Shown here: one piece after another, positions 1-13,500 of the stretch | How the letters are laid out: each line of letters begins with the position of its first letter | How positions within the stretch are numbered: position 1 is the stretch's first letter | Source: Sipunculus nudus | Lineage: Eukaryota; Annelida; Sipuncula; Golfingiida; Sipunculidae | Assembly: GCA_026874595.1 (NCBI GenBank) | Contig: CM049306.1 | Location: 50,730,019-50,794,018, forward strand | DNA length: 64,000 nucleotides | Reading direction: 5' to 3' | Translations under genes and position numbers: made by a program | Notes under the pieces: generated by a model | What the model saw: the letters and a program-made list of their open reading frames with translations, nothing else | Told to the model about the DNA's origin: nothing | Databases searched by the model: none

Positions 1-1195
1 AAGTCACTTGCAGTGACCTATATTCTATAAGCTGTGCAGCAAAAACTGTTTTTGATGTTCTAGGCTGTTGAACAGAAATTATAAAAAGAAGTTACATAGG
101 ATATATCATTATCAACTTAATATTATCAAGCATATCCAGTTTCTACAAAATTGGCACAAGCAACTCATCACTGGTGCCACTTTAAGACATTTTTCACTAA
201 AAATGTAAACAAAAAAAATTATACAAAATTACACCTCCCAAAAATTCAATTACTTATGCATAGATTCCCCTGATATTTTACTGTGGTTGATCTTTCTGTT
301 GGTTTGAGACAAGTGGCTTAACCTAATATATTTCAAACATTTTATCTGGAAGTTCAAGGTTAATTTTGAAAATGGACAACTGACATTTGTGTTACAATTT
401 AACTCTAAACTCATGTATCTAAATTCTGTGATTTGACCTACTCTCTGCAAACCAAAATGGTATTTTCCTCTTTCCCAAGTTAATTAAATAATAAAGTATG
501 ATATTTTCAGCTGTATTTCACAATTAACAATTCCATATAGGAAGGGGAATAAAATGAGAATATATTCCGTTGAATAATTTTCAAAATGGAATTCCAAGAC
601 TTCAAAGATGGTGGGTTTGTTGTTGTAAAATTGGACAATATGATTTGTCTGCTGTCAAATATCTCAAGAACATGTGCAGCTGTAAGCATCATTTTTTACA
701 GGAATGTTAATAATATATATGCTTTCTGATTATAGGCGGTTTTATTTCCATGCCAGCTGATAGTGCTGTAAAAGGGGGGTCCATATTTTAAGTCAGGGTG
801 GATCAGCCTTGAAACTTTATCAATAAAACACCCTTACCTTAACTATCTGAATTAATCTTTGTAGAATGTTTTTCTAGGTTTAGGAATGGTCCATTTGCAT
901 TCTGAATTTTTGAAGACCTAGATGTTTAAGCAGTTACAAAAATGTTAGAACTACACCACACTATCAACTTTATTTGCATATGGCATTTCTTGGCCATAAC
1001 ATTTCTTATAGTGATGTTTCCATATTTCAAATTCATATGCCAATAGTGACAAAATTGACATGTGTAAAATCATTTGTACACATGATTTTGTAAACACTTT
1101 TACAGAAAAAATATCATATGGGTAATGCTTTTAGCCTCTCTTTTATTTAAATTTGTTGGGTCACTTTTATTTCCAATAAATATATATAACCACAT
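1..1195. other. AT-rich non-coding DNA, intron or upstream
   Basis: I see no exon, RNA gene or strong repeat. The first 50 bases (tgacctatattct) resemble a fragment of the family A core. The short minus-strand frames near 250-692 lack any protein-like composition. The stretch is probably part of the long intron before exon 1. Confidence 0.5.
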
Positions 1196-2573
1196 TTTTT
1201 AGCTCAACTTACTGAAAGTCATCTGAGCTATAGCAATCACTCTTTGTTTGTCTGTCCTTCTGTTGACAGGCACAAATCATAACTGCTGGATCTGGAATCT
1301 TGTAACTTGACATCCAGGGAGGTCCATGAAAAATCTCCTTGGAAATCTGAAATTAGGTCTCTGTTACCCATATCCTCGAAGCTATGGGGCTAAGAAGTAC
1401 CCTAAAGAACAATTAAAAATTTGATACAAAAGGTCCAGTATCTGAACAACTGATGCATTGATCATCATGATTCTTTGCATACATATTCATCATGGAGCGG
1501 TTCATCAGTTTCTGCTGACTGGTTTATGCATACTTTTCTCTATTTTTGAGACCTTCATAGATGCTGTCCTCTGTTAACAGGGCACAAATTGTAACCATAA
1601 AGCCTAGAATCATGAACCTCTGCTTCCCAAAAGATCCTCAAAAGTTCTCCTCAGAAACCTGAAATTAGGTCACTGTGACCTATATTCTTCAAGTTACGGG
1701 ACATGGTTGAGCACCCCAGAAATATTGTAAAAAGTATATACAAATTACCAGATTTCTCAGGAAAGGCTGGATGGCTTGTTAGTGAACCTGTGAGCTTATG
1801 CGATGATGCGGCGGCGTCCGTCCTGGTTGTGTGTCGTCTGAACGTTAACCATAGCTATCACAAAAATGATAGAATCTAGCATCACCAAATTTTTTGCAAA
1901 TAATTAGTCATCTGAAAAACTCTATCGGATTTTGTTTATTTTTTTCTAACTACATTTTCTTAGATTTTATAGGGAAAAAGCTAAAAAAGCTTTAAAAATC
2001 TTCTTCTCTGAAACTGTCCATCCAAATTGTCCAATATTTCACAGAAATGATCCCTGGAACAATCTTTCTCAAGTTTGTTCGAATGGTTCCAGTTTGGAGA
2101 TTTTTGGCCGAGTTACAGGAGGTTGAACTTAGTCATCTGTCCAAAAAAGCACACTAAAATTAAAATCACAGAAAAGGCTAGAGCAATAATCACCAAATTT
2201 TATACCAATGTTTGTCACATATGTCATATCTGAAATTGAGGTATTGGTGGCCCAACCTACATTGATGTATTTTTTACAAGCAAAAATGTAATTTTAAACC
2301 TTTCTAGCTTATACACTGATATATGATGAAACTGTTAAGCTGATTGGTTTAAACTTTACAAGAATTATTCTATGGTAGGGTTCTGCCAGTTTTATAAGAA
2401 TAGATTGGGTAAATACAGCTTTAAAAAAGCATTGTAGCCTATTGAAAAAGGCTTTCTGTGTTTGAAAAACAGATTTGACAACATGCTGAGTTTCAGCAGC
2501 GAAGTCAAGAGGTCACTCAGTACAAACAGGTGGGGTCCAGACATCACCATGGCAACTGACCTGGCTCTGGCGG

Positions 2574-2640
2574 GTGTCTAGACAATGTGTCTAGATGTCT
2601 AGACACAGGGTCTAGACGTCTAGACACAATGCCTAGATAC
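2574..2640. repeat. Cluster of TCTAGA palindromes
   Basis: About 65 bases hold five closely packed tctaga cores in variants of tgtctagaca and gtctagacgtctagac. The cluster sits at the junction of the C body and the truncated B copy and is absent from the other C copies. Confidence 0.6.
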
Positions 2641-2699
2641 AGAATTCCCAGATTATTGGAACTATATCTTTCAACTGTTTGAAAAAACTTGGTTTGCAT

Positions 2700-3697
2700 T
2701 TTAAGCAAATCGGGTTTATCATCAGGTCACATGTGAACTGCTGCGCCCTCATTTTTGGTTGACCTTTCCTCGCTGCCCAGTGTTCATCTGTGTGTCTGTT
2801 TCCACACATAAACCCACATATCTCGGGAACCGTTTGACCGATCAGGCTAAAAATTTTGCACAAATGTAGCCCTTTGATAGCTTTATAACATACACTAAAA
2901 ATGGTGGCCCCCACCTGCAACAATTTTTGCACAGCTTCCATCTGTTCATCTGCCTTGGGATAAAATCACTCATATCTCAGCTGTGGTTTGACTTTTCCAC
3001 CTGAAATTTGCAGGTTTATACATCCTGGACAACTCTCTTGAATTTATGACAGGTGGTGCCACCTACATTCAGGTTTACTCTGCAGACATCCAAGCTGATA
3101 TCTCGGGAACCGTTTGACCGATTGGGCCAAAATTTTGCATGTGTATAGATCTCACATAGCTCTTCATCATAGGCAAAACTGGTGGTGCCACATGCAACCA
3201 CTTATGCACAGCGTCCATCTGTTCATCTGCCTCGGGATAAAATCACTCATATCTCAGAAGTGGTTTGACTTATCCACCTGAAAGTTTGCAGGTTTATACA
3301 TCCTGGACAGCTTTCTCAATTTTATGACAGGTGGCGCCAGCTACATTCAGGTTTACTCTGCAGACATCCAAGCTCATATCTCGGGAACCGTTTGACTGAT
3401 TGGGCCAAAATTTTGCTTGTGTATAGATCTCACATAGCTCTTCATCAAAGGCAAAACTGGTGGCGCCACGTGCAACCACTTATGCACAGCGTCCATCTGT
3501 TCATCTGCCTTGGGATAAAATCAGTCATATCTCAGCAGTGGTTTGATTCAGCATTCACGTTTCGATGCAGACATCCATGCTAATATGCAACACACCTCAC
3601 TCTATTCCCCTTGCCACTTAATCCATGCCTCACTTCACCCGTCCTACTCTGATTTCTGTGGATACACATAGTCGCCTGTTGACTACCCATATTCTAG
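2700..3697 (+). repeat. Family B (Helitron-like) copy 1, 5'-truncated
   Basis: It begins within the B body (cacatgtgaactgctgcgcc) and ends with hairpin tagtc-gcctgtt-gacta (3669-3685) and ctag at 3694-3697, then t. GGTGGCGCCACC-type palindromes start at about 2903, 3052, 3181, 3330 and 3459, spaced 149/129/149/129. Two minus-strand frames of 61 codons (3016-3201 and 3294-3479) are repeat units, not genes. Confidence 0.75.
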
Positions 3698-4022
3698 TTT
3701 TAAAATGTCCTAGTCTGAAACTTGCAGGTCCGAAACATCCATTTTGCTGAAATCATAATGACTAAGGTAGATATGCAGACTTAAGCGGATCAATATTAAA
3801 TTTTAAAAATAAACCTCCATTCATACTCCCAAACTTTGCACAGGTTTGCATTAGGCCTGTAGGCCTTGTTATTAAATATCGTGTGCTTATGGGTCTTGTT
3901 GAACTTAAGCTGATATGTAAGAATGATGATGCAACCTATATTATCTGAATTTGTTGCCTATGCAAGGACATATTGGCAACATGTCAGTCGGCTGGGCATC
4001 ATAACCCATGGGTCACTCGTTA

Positions 4023-4786
4023 AAATTTATAGTAGAATCATTGGCAGAAAGATCAATTTGCAGCTAGAATTTATTCATTCTTTCCCATAGATGTTTATAG
4101 ATATTTTGTTGGCACCATCTCATATGGTCACACTTAAATCCTTGAAATGAAATGTAAACCAAGTGTCAGATAAGAATCAGTCACTCCCAAAACTCCCAAA
4201 AAGTGGTCATTCAGCCCCAGATATTTACATATGCTCAAGTTTGGATGACTAGAGTCTGAGCTTTAGGATGAAGATAATAAGCAAAAGCATGTTTTCTGTT
4301 ATTCAGTAATGTATTTCACAATCCATAATTTTCACAAATATTTTTCTTACATTACCATGAAACCCCTTCCTTAATTTTAAACACATAGTTATTTATATCT
4401 TGTTGTAAGCTTAATAGACATTTATATATCTGGAACAGTGGCTGAATTATAAATATCTAAAATTGACTTGTTCTTTTTTTGTCAGTTTAATGACTGATAT
4501 AAGTTTCTTACACAGGTTTACTGAAACAAATCACAGAGCACACAAAACACAAGGTTTCCTAAGATTTCAATTAACAAAAAGTAAAATCTCTGTGTAGAAA
4601 TTAACTGTGGAAAATTTTGTAAAGATACAACATAAGCTTAGCAAATGTTAGCTGAAATGTAAAGATTCAGGTCAAGCAAACTTATTCCAAATCTCATTAT
4701 ATTATTATGTAACATAATTGCCTATGAAAAATATATTAATATAGATTTTAAAAAACTGAACCCAGTTCCTGGAGGAAAAACATTTT
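4023..4786. other. Non-coding AT-rich stretch
   Basis: I see no exon, repeat family or RNA signature between the two family A copies. Confidence 0.4.
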
Positions 4787-6250
4787 TTAGCTCAGCTGAC
4801 TGAAAGTCATCTGAGCTATAGTGATCACCCTTTGTCTGTCGTCGGTCTGTCTGTCTGCCTGTCTGTCTGTCTGTCCGTTAACCAGGCACAAAAGTAACCA
4901 CTGGACCTAGATTCTTCTAACCTGACATCCAGGGAGGTCCATGAAAAATCTCCTTTAAACCCTGAAATTAGGTCTCTGTTACCCATATCCTGTGAGCTAT
5001 GCAGCTGAATAGTACCCCCAGAATAATTAAAAATTTGATACAAAAGCTCTAGTATCTGAACAACTAATGCATTGATCAGCATGATTTTTTTTGCATGCAT
5101 ATTCATCAAGGATTGTTTCATCATTCCCTGCAGACTGGTGGCGCCACCTGGATTTTTCTAAATCTTTGCACTTTTTTTTCTATTTTTGAGAACTTCATAG
5201 ATGCGGTCATACATTAACAGGGCACAAATTATTACCGTTGGACCTAAAATCTTTTTACTTAACATCCTGGGAGGTCCATAAAAATCTCCTTTGAAACCTG
5301 ATATTAAGTCTCTGTTACCCATATCCTCCAAGATTTGGGGGCTCATAAGTAGCCCCAAGAATAATTAAAAATTTGAAACAAAAGCTCAAGTATCTGAATA
5401 ACTAATGCATTGATCACCATAATTTTTTGCATGCATATTGATCATGGAGTGTTTCATCATTTCCTGCACACTGATGGGGCCACCATGATATTCCCAATTT
5501 TTATGAATTTTTTTCTCTATTTTTTGAGACCTTCAAAGCAGCAGTTGTCTCTGTTACCCATAACCTCAGAGCTATGGGGCTTTGAAGTACCTCCCCCCCT
5601 CCTCCAGAATAATGAAAAAGTTTGATACAAAAGCTCCAGTATCTGAACAACTAATGCATTGTTCACTATGACTCTTTGCATACATATTGATCATGGAGTG
5701 TTTTATCATTTCCTGTAGATTGGTGGCTCCACCTGTTTCTTTTTTAATTTTTATAATTTTTTTTCTCAATTTTTTACACCATGTGGTTGTTTACCTTTTG
5801 AGCTATGGGGCTCAGAAGTACCCCCAAGAATAATTAAAAATTTGATACAAAAGCTCAAGTATCAGAACATCAATGCATTGATCACCATGACTCTTTGCAT
5901 GCATATTGATCATGGAGTGTTTCATCATTTCCTGTAGACTGGTGGCTCGGCCTGCGTTTTTTTTTTTTACACATGTTTTTCTCATTTTTTGAGAACTTTA
6001 AATATGTGGTTGTATGTAAACAGGGCACAAATCTTAACTGTTGCACCTAGAACCTTCTTACTTGACATCCAGGGTGGTCCATGAAAAATCTCCTGAGAAA
6101 CCTTAAATTAGGTTTCTGTTTCCTTTATCCTCCAAGCTAAGCTTCAGTTGAATGGGGATACCACCCACAAAATTTAGCATTCAGATGATAAAATTCCTTT
6201 TGTGAAAGTCTTCTTAGATAGCTGAGTGTCATGACTCATGGGTCTCTTTT
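4787..6250 (+). repeat. Family A element with tandem core
   Basis: The 5' hairpin agctcagctgactgaaagtc/atctgagct lies at about 4789-4818, followed by a GTCT/GCCT tetranucleotide run (4838-4876). Four core units are marked by 'gatacaaaagctc' at about 5038, 5376, 5619 and 5843, some with internal deletions. One perfect GGTGGCGCCACC occurs at 5137-5148. It ends in tagctgagtgtcatgactca near 6240. Confidence 0.75.
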
Positions 6251-6656
6251 TCTATTTATTTTTCCACAAAAAAAACATGAGGTTGTGTGATTGGTTAAAA
6301 AACTATTGGCACATAATATGAGCTCTTTCAACTCGGCTCTGACATCACTCACAGGGAAATATCCAGTGATTAAAAATTCTAGATCTCATCAAAAGCTTTA
6401 TTCTATTTCTGACACTCTCAGCTGCAAATTTTCAGGGAAGAATATAAACAACATGTATTGCTAGATTTTAAGTCATTTCTAAATTTGTCGTATGTTAAAC
6501 TTTGCACCAGCCAATCATATCAGGGCCCAGTCTCTGTTTTTGATGAAATCCATGTACACAACACAGCCGCATCCTAATAGGCCACAAAGTGGCTGGGCAT
6601 ATAGTTTTACCCATGTCTGTCCTTCCGTCATTCCGAAATGAAACAGTTGTACAGAC

Positions 6657-7150
6657 TTTTTTTGCAATGCATGCAGATATTGGCCTGATTTTTGGTGTGA
6701 AGGAAAATAATGACAAATACAGATCAAGTTCACATTTTGTCCTGGTTGACCTACTTTTGACCGTTTGACGGCTCCTGAACATAGAATATTTCATGAAAAA
6801 TAGAAATTTTCATGATAAGTGCACATGTACAGACATTTTTTTTGCAATGCCTGCAGATATTGGCCTGATTTTTGGTGTGAAGGAAAATAATGACAAATAC
6901 AGATCAAATTCACATTTTGTCCCGGTTGACCTACTTTTGACCATTTGACGGCTCCTGAACATAGAAAATTTCATTAAAAAAAATAGAAATTTTCCAGACA
7001 AATGCACATGTATGGACTTTTTTTTGCATTGCCTGCAGATATTGGCCATATTTTCTGGTGTGTGGCAGCAAAATGATCACTTACAGATCGAGTTTGCATT
7101 TTGTCCTAGATTACCTACTTTTGGACCGTATGACAGCTCCTGAACATAGA
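6657..7150. repeat. Three tandem copies of a ~181-bp unit
   Basis: The unit starts tttgcaatgc-tgcagatattgg and contains 'cattttgtcc.ggttgacc' and 'ggctcctgaacatag'. Starts are at about 6661, 6841 and 7023. Copies 1 and 2 are nearly identical and copy 3 is diverged. Minus-strand frames of 79 and 99 codons here are translations of the array. Confidence 0.8.
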
Positions 7151-7355
7151 AAATTTTACAAACTTAACAAATATTTCTAATTTGTTCCAGGCGGGGGCAT
7201 TTGTGTTGTTCTGACACATCAAGTTATAAACTAAATTGTGTCAGAATTTGTCTGAAATATAAAATAAATCTAGGGATAAATTTTATGTAAATGGTTTGAA
7301 TTGAGCTGGGGCTTTTTGTTTATATAGGGTATCGATTGTTAATTTACCTTGACAG

Positions 7356-7521
7356 GTCTATGATGGTGATTCTATTGAGAACAGCACTCAGCTGATTAAA
7401 GCTTGTGGTAATGGACTACCAACACCTCATGTCTTCAGATCTACAGGCAACAAAATGTTCATCAGAATGAGGACAGATTCCAGTGTAACAGCAAAGGGAT
7501 TCTATGCAACATTTGAAACAG
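7356..7521 (+). CDS. Exon 1 in window: second half of CUB A
   Basis: The acceptor ends ttgacag and the donor is gtaaaa. The exon enters in phase 0 and leaves in phase 1. It reads [20 protein letters not shown] and ends with GFYATFETG. This is the back half of a CUB: strand with DG, CG (cysteine 4 of the fold), the RMRTDSS loop whose Asp is a usual calcium ligand, and the closing GF-Y-F. I found no exon for the front half upstream, so the preceding intron is longer than 7.3 kb. Confidence 0.87.
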
Positions 7522-10500
7522 GTAAAAAGCCATATCTGTTCTACTTTCACATGGCAAATGCAAAATGGTTTCATACTGTTTTCTAGCTCAGCTGACTATA
7601 AGTCCATACGTTAGACTGGCATGTTTTTAAAACATTAGACCTACAAACAAAAAAATTGGCATACTGTTAGATGTCCCCAAGATCTCCTACCAAACCAAAA
7701 ACTGGGTCACTGGGACTTGGTTCCTTTGAGAAATTAAGGAAAACCTCAATTTTCCATTAAAAACCTATTATTACACTTCAGGACTGACTAATATCAAAAC
7801 CACTCATTTGACTTTCTTTATATTTACCATAAATATTCCCCCATATAGTTTCTATATACATGCCAGAAATTAGGTCATTATTACTTCATTTGTAAAAGTT
7901 ATGGGCCCAAATATAATGCCTTTTGTAAAAAAAAAGGAAAGATATTTACTCACTTAGCATGATAAGTGTTGAAGCTAGAGACATATTTTCAAGGTTATAA
8001 ATTTATTTAATCAAGATTCAATTGTATACACAAAATTAGATCTGAATTTTGTTAATTTTAATAAAAGCTTAAAAGTTAGGCTAGTTATTGAAGTTTCTTT
8101 CAGAGGCTCTGTTGTAGTCATTTGCATCTCCAGGCCGCCCACTTCAGGTCACTGCAGCCCTGCATGGGTAAACCTTATTTGTGATGCAACACTGACTGAG
8201 CACACCTGCTGTCACAGGTGTACAGCTTTTCTCATGTCACTCCCCCCCCCCCCCATCCCCCTGCCCCCCTCCTCCCTAAGTGTATTGCATTAATTGTTAT
8301 TGTTCAAACTGTATATTTTTTGGCTCAGCTGACTGTATGTCATCTGAGCTTTAGCAATCACTCTTTGTCCGTCGTCCTTCCTGTCGTTCGGTCCTTCCAT
8401 TAACAGGGCACCATTAGTTAACACTGGACCTGGATCTTTTTCTTGACATCGAGAGAGGTCCATGAAAAATCTCCTTGAAAATCTGGAATTAGTACTATGT
8501 TACTCATAACCTCTGGGCTATGGGGCTTTGAAGTATCCCCCCACATGCAATAATGGAAATATTGATACAAAAGCTCAAGTACCTGAATAACTAATGCATT
8601 GATCACCATGATTCTTTGTATGCATATTAATCATGAAGTGTTTCATCAGTTCCTGCATACTGGTGGTGCCATCTGGATTTTTTTTTAAATTTAAGCATTT
8701 TTTTTCTATATTTTTGAAACCTCTAAAGATGCAGTTGTCTGTTAATCATAACCACTGTACCTAGAATCTTCTTACTTTACATCCAAGGAGGTCTATTAAA
8801 AGTCTCCCTGGAAACCTGAAATAAGGTCTCTGTTTCCCATACCTTCACAGCCATGGGCCTTTTAAGTACCCCTAGAATAATTGAAAGTTGGATACAAACG
8901 CTCCAGTGTCTGGACAACTAATGCATTGATCATCATGATTCTTTGCATGCATAAAGATCAAAGAGTGACAGTATTTACATACCAGGGGTGTTAAATTTAT
9001 ATAAATGAGGTGTAGCACTGTTTTCTCTTTGAAATATAATGATATCTTTGGATGTAATGATATCTGCAAATATTTCATTTTGAAACTGTGAAAATAAATG
9101 TGTATTGGATGGTGTACTGCTAACATAAACCACCAACTGGTCGCTATATCACATAACTTCACAAATCAAGATTTTCAAGCTTCTAACAACCCATGTTTCA
9201 TAACCTTGTATGCAGGGCCCTGTTAATTTTCCTTGTTTTAGAGTTGTTGCAGATGGGGAAGTTCTTACCTCCAGTCATGCATTCTTCTTATTGTTAACAG
9301 AACCACAACATTGTGTAAAACAGACAGATTGGAGATAATAAATCCATATGCCATATAGTTTTGTTTGGAAACTTTTGTATTCAGCCAAAATAAACTGACA
9401 ATATCAGATTGTTCACATATTATTACAAACGTTTATGTACCTATAATATTCTTCTCCTGGTTGTCTTTTCAGGTTGTGGAGGCCATAGAAATGCAGACAC
9501 TGATGGGGAAATTTTCTCTCCTGGCTGGCCAGGCAATTATAGAGGGTTAAGCAACTGTACATGGATCATTGAAGCATCCCAGCTCAGTAAGTTGATTAGT
9601 AGCATAGTAATGCAAATCCTTTTAAATGGTATTATTCCTTTTCCAGGTACAACTTCTTTTAAATATACTTCAAATGTAAAAATATATTTTTAAATTTCTT
9701 TGCATCCGTAACTTATTCAGTAGTATAACAATCCCATCCCTTTTATATGATATTATTCCTTTTTCCAGGTATAACTTCCTTTATTCTTCAAATGTAAATT
9801 TATATTTCTATATTTTTTGCAATTACTTAACATCAGTAATGTACCTTCCATAATGGTCACTTGTCACACTTTCAGCCTTGTAAATTAGGCAAACTTATCT
9901 GCTTACCATTGTTTATCATGAGTGATTCATTTTCAGTCAGATCTATTTTTCCCCAACAAGTATTTCATATTTATTTAAGTCAATAGTAGATCAAAGAACT
10001 GTAAAACCCTAAATACCTGAACTCTCTTTGTTTGCTAGATATTCACCATAAAAATGCACGAGGAATACTTTGATGTGAACATATGTAAATAGGAAAAAAT
10101 ATTAACCAAATCTTGCCCTCGAGTAATATGGAACAGAAACTAAGGATTATTTTGGAATCTTACAAATCTTTAAAATCTGTTAATGTTCAGAAAGATAAAT
10201 ATGAGAAACAAATATTAGAAATATTTGTTTTATACAAACAACAGTGCTGTTACATATACTGAAAGGACCCTCATTTTCTCAAACAGCACAGGTATTCATT
10301 CATCACATGTAAAAATTGCATGGATATAAAAAGAAATAAATAATCATTAATATTTCAAAATAAGTTTTATCATCATCATGAACTTGTTTGTTTTGGAAAA
10401 CTACCCTGCATCAAGCCTTTGACCTTTTCAGCTGATAAGGTGACCTTGACCTTCACCCATATTGACTTAGAAACAAGTAGTGATTGTGAACATGATTATA

Positions 10501-13500
10501 TTCGGGTGCTGGAGGGAAACAATATCATGGCACCAGAGATAGACACATACTGCGGTTCCACTATCCCAGCTTCCATAACATCAGCAACAAATGCACTGAC
10601 CATCATTTTCTCAAGTGATGCTGTAATACAGAGATCTGGCTTTAGGGCTATCTACACCAAGTCAACTTCAGGTGAGTAGTTAATACAACTTAGACTCATT
10701 AAGTTAATACCCTTCCATCGCCAATGACAGACATACACCCAGTGTTCATGCAACTGATTTACCATGTCCTACTTGTGCCCTTTATTCTTCAAACTCAAAA
10801 TTTTATTTTTATCCCTGAAATGCAACTTTTCCATGAACACATCATAATTTCCTTACAAGAATTGCTCTTAATTTAATTAAAAGACTTGAGTTTGCAAAGC
10901 TGTGTTACCCTACATCCCCACTGTGATTTCATAATATGTTGTTACAAATGCCTGTTTGGACATGCCCAGAATATTATAGTAAAGTAAATAATCAGTTATG
11001 ACTGGCCCATACAAAAATCTCTGTCCTCCCTACAGTTTCTTAAGACCTGATGTTTGCATATAAAAGAGTTTATATGGTTTTTTACCAGCCCTGCTAGCTA
11101 CTCCAGTGATTTATGCACCAAACAGTGAGTGCTCAACCAGTCGTCTAGCTGAGTGACCTGGTTTGTCTGATTCTGGTCCCTGTGCCAGAACCTGTGTAAT
11201 CAGACCAACAAGTTGCATGTTTAAAATTTGGAGCTGGATGCACAATGTGATACCATGCTCTCATTTGTCTGAAAACAATTCTTTGCTCTGTGCCCACCCT
11301 GGTGGTGTGACCCAGAAAACCATGCCATACAAAGCAGCTGTTAAAAATAAGGAGACCTTGGAAGCCTGCAGTGAGGAGTGTAACATTAATTTTCATGAAT
11401 AAAATTGTTGCTACTAGTTTCTGTTTGTACATCCAAAGAATCAGCTTTGAAGTGATACCCGTTTCAAATAAAGAGCATTAGAGAAAAGCTGAGTATTGTA
11501 TTCAAGACACTAGCTGTCACTTGAGTTCTAAGGTGCAGTTTGTTTCCAATAGCTTGTGGAGGGAATTTCACTGCTGAGCATGGGGCATTCAACAGTCCAG
11601 GTTACCCAAACAGTTATCCAAACAACATTGAATGTGTGTGGACTATCACTACATCACCAGGAGCCAAACTTCAGCTCTCCTTCAGGTCAGTACTACCAGC
11701 CTGTATTAAACTTTAAACAACTGTACTATTTGATCTCATCTCCAACCCATCAGGACCATTTACATCAAGATCATCAAGGTCCAGTCTTATCACCCTTGCA
11801 TGATCTTTGCATCATCCCCCAAGTCTAAATTTTAGTTGCTGCAGGTCATGACAAATTGACAAATTATGTATGACAAATTTTCAGACTATTTCATATCTTT
11901 AGAATGTGCTGTTAAAACCTTTAGATTGACCGTCATATGAAGGTTTTTCACTATTATTGATTCCAGAATTCCTGTCACCTGATATTTCTGTTAAATTTAT
12001 GTCATTAATTTTAACTTTCACTTGACCTAGTTTCAGATGGTAAAATCCAGATGTCAGTAAATATAGTCACATACAGCCAACTGTGTTAGATGGAAGGTAG
12101 GGATAATATAATATGAGCACTGTTGCAATGCCCCTGCACACAGTCCTTGTGAGTGAGATAGTTTCATCAATAATGTAATTTTTGTTAACTATCCATAAGT
12201 ATAAATATGGATCAAAGGGCAAAGCCTATTAAAATTGGCTGAATGACCCTCACTGTGTGAGTACCTTGACCTTGTCCATTTTTTATGGTGAAAATCACAC
12301 AAAATAGGTGACAGAGGTTGTGGGTTGGAGTATTGGGAGTATGCAGTATCACATCTATTATTTATAAACACTTTTCCTGAACAGTATTTATGATCGACCA
12401 ACTCTTTTCAGAACCATCAAACAAGAAGATTTACTCTGTTTCACATATGAAGACCATTAGATCTTTTCCTGATGGTTAAATCAAGTGCTAACCTTTCATC
12501 AAGAATATAAGGTCTGCTCGAGACTATTTACCATTGTCATTTGATTGACTCTTAATGATCATGACTATAAGATCTGCTCTGAACTATACTTTTCCAAACC
12601 TTACTAATATCAGCCAGATTTGTGTTTATGTTCATGTTATTTTCCATTGATTTTAGCTATAATTCATCTGAGCTTTAGTTGTGTTCCATTGTTCATCGTC
12701 CGTCCTTCCCTTCCGTCCGTTAGACTGACATGTTTTGAAACTGTTAGACTTATGGATCTGAAATCCAGCATACTGTTAGATGTCCCCAAGATTTCCTACC
12801 AGACTGAAAACTAGATCAGATTTCTGACAAATAATTTTAGCAAATTAAAATATAACCAAACTGATCAGTATGCATAAATTGATAATATATGAGCCAAGTT
12901 TTGCATAAATAAAGGCACATTTAAAATTGTGAATTCTGAATCAAGTATTACTTCCAGATATTTATTGATTTGCAAATTAAAAGATATATTTTTGTGATAA
13001 ATGCATAAATACATTTATATCCATAATGTATTGTTATCTAACAAAATTGAGATATATGATGATGCAATTATAATTATAAATCAACTTTTTTATTCAGATA
13101 TAAATGTTATATTTGAAATGTATAAAAAATTACAAACTTGAAAAAAAAATATAATAAAAAAAAAGAATCTAATGCAAAGATTTGTTCATTATTTTACTGC
13201 CTCAGCGGAATTGGAGAAAAAGTGATCAGCTTTGTTTATGTACCAGTGTGTTTATCCACTTTTAATTACTTAGTAATTTGGAATGAACTTTTTTTTTCCT
13301 GAAAGCACTTGTGAGTTTAGTGATTATCCTGGATGTATATACAGAGATGTTGTAACTCCCAACATTCCACCCCCCCCCCCCCCCCCCAAACACACACAAT
13401 CAATTCCTTGCACCTGTGGAGTGGGAACATCAGTTATATAATTTTTAGCTCAGCTGACTATAAGTCATCTGAGCTATAAATCGTGGTCCATTGTCCGTCC

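Larger units (their letters stand above)
1781..3870 (+). repeat. Family C element carrying a family B insertion
   Basis: It starts gtgaacctgtgagcttatgc and continues with the C body (tttatagggaaaaagctaa; gagttacaggaggttgaac). It ends with the palindromic terminus ttaggcctgtaggccttgtt. The same start, body and terminus recur at 48215-51866 and 56101-59462. I see no protein; minus-strand frames here come from tandem B units. Confidence 0.7.
1198..4022 (+). repeat. Family A element, split by a nested C/B insertion
   Basis: It begins with the family A 5' hairpin (agctcaac...agtcatctgagct), followed by a TTGT/GTCT stretch and two core units with 'gggcacaaat' and 'gaaattaggtc'. The element is interrupted at about 1781 by family C and resumes after 3870, ending near 4021 in the 3' signature cataacccatgggtcactcg. 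Non-coding. Confidence 0.7.

Noticed and set aside
3016-3479. Paired minus-strand frames of 61 codons with similar proteins
   Set aside because: They are translations of two successive family B units 278 bases apart (not a multiple of three); similar frames occur in every B copy and none has gene context.
4838-4876. GTCT/GTCC runs as CRISPR-like or satellite arrays
   Set aside because: They are tetranucleotide runs at a fixed place after the family A 5' hairpin and have no spacer structure.
6495-7049. Minus-strand frames of 79-99 codons
   Set aside because: They follow the 181-bp tandem repeat and have no conserved domain or splice logic.
11163-11402. Extra exon of the CUB gene
   Set aside because: The frame has no CUB motif, no suitable splice sites, and CUB B joins CUB C directly in phase 1.
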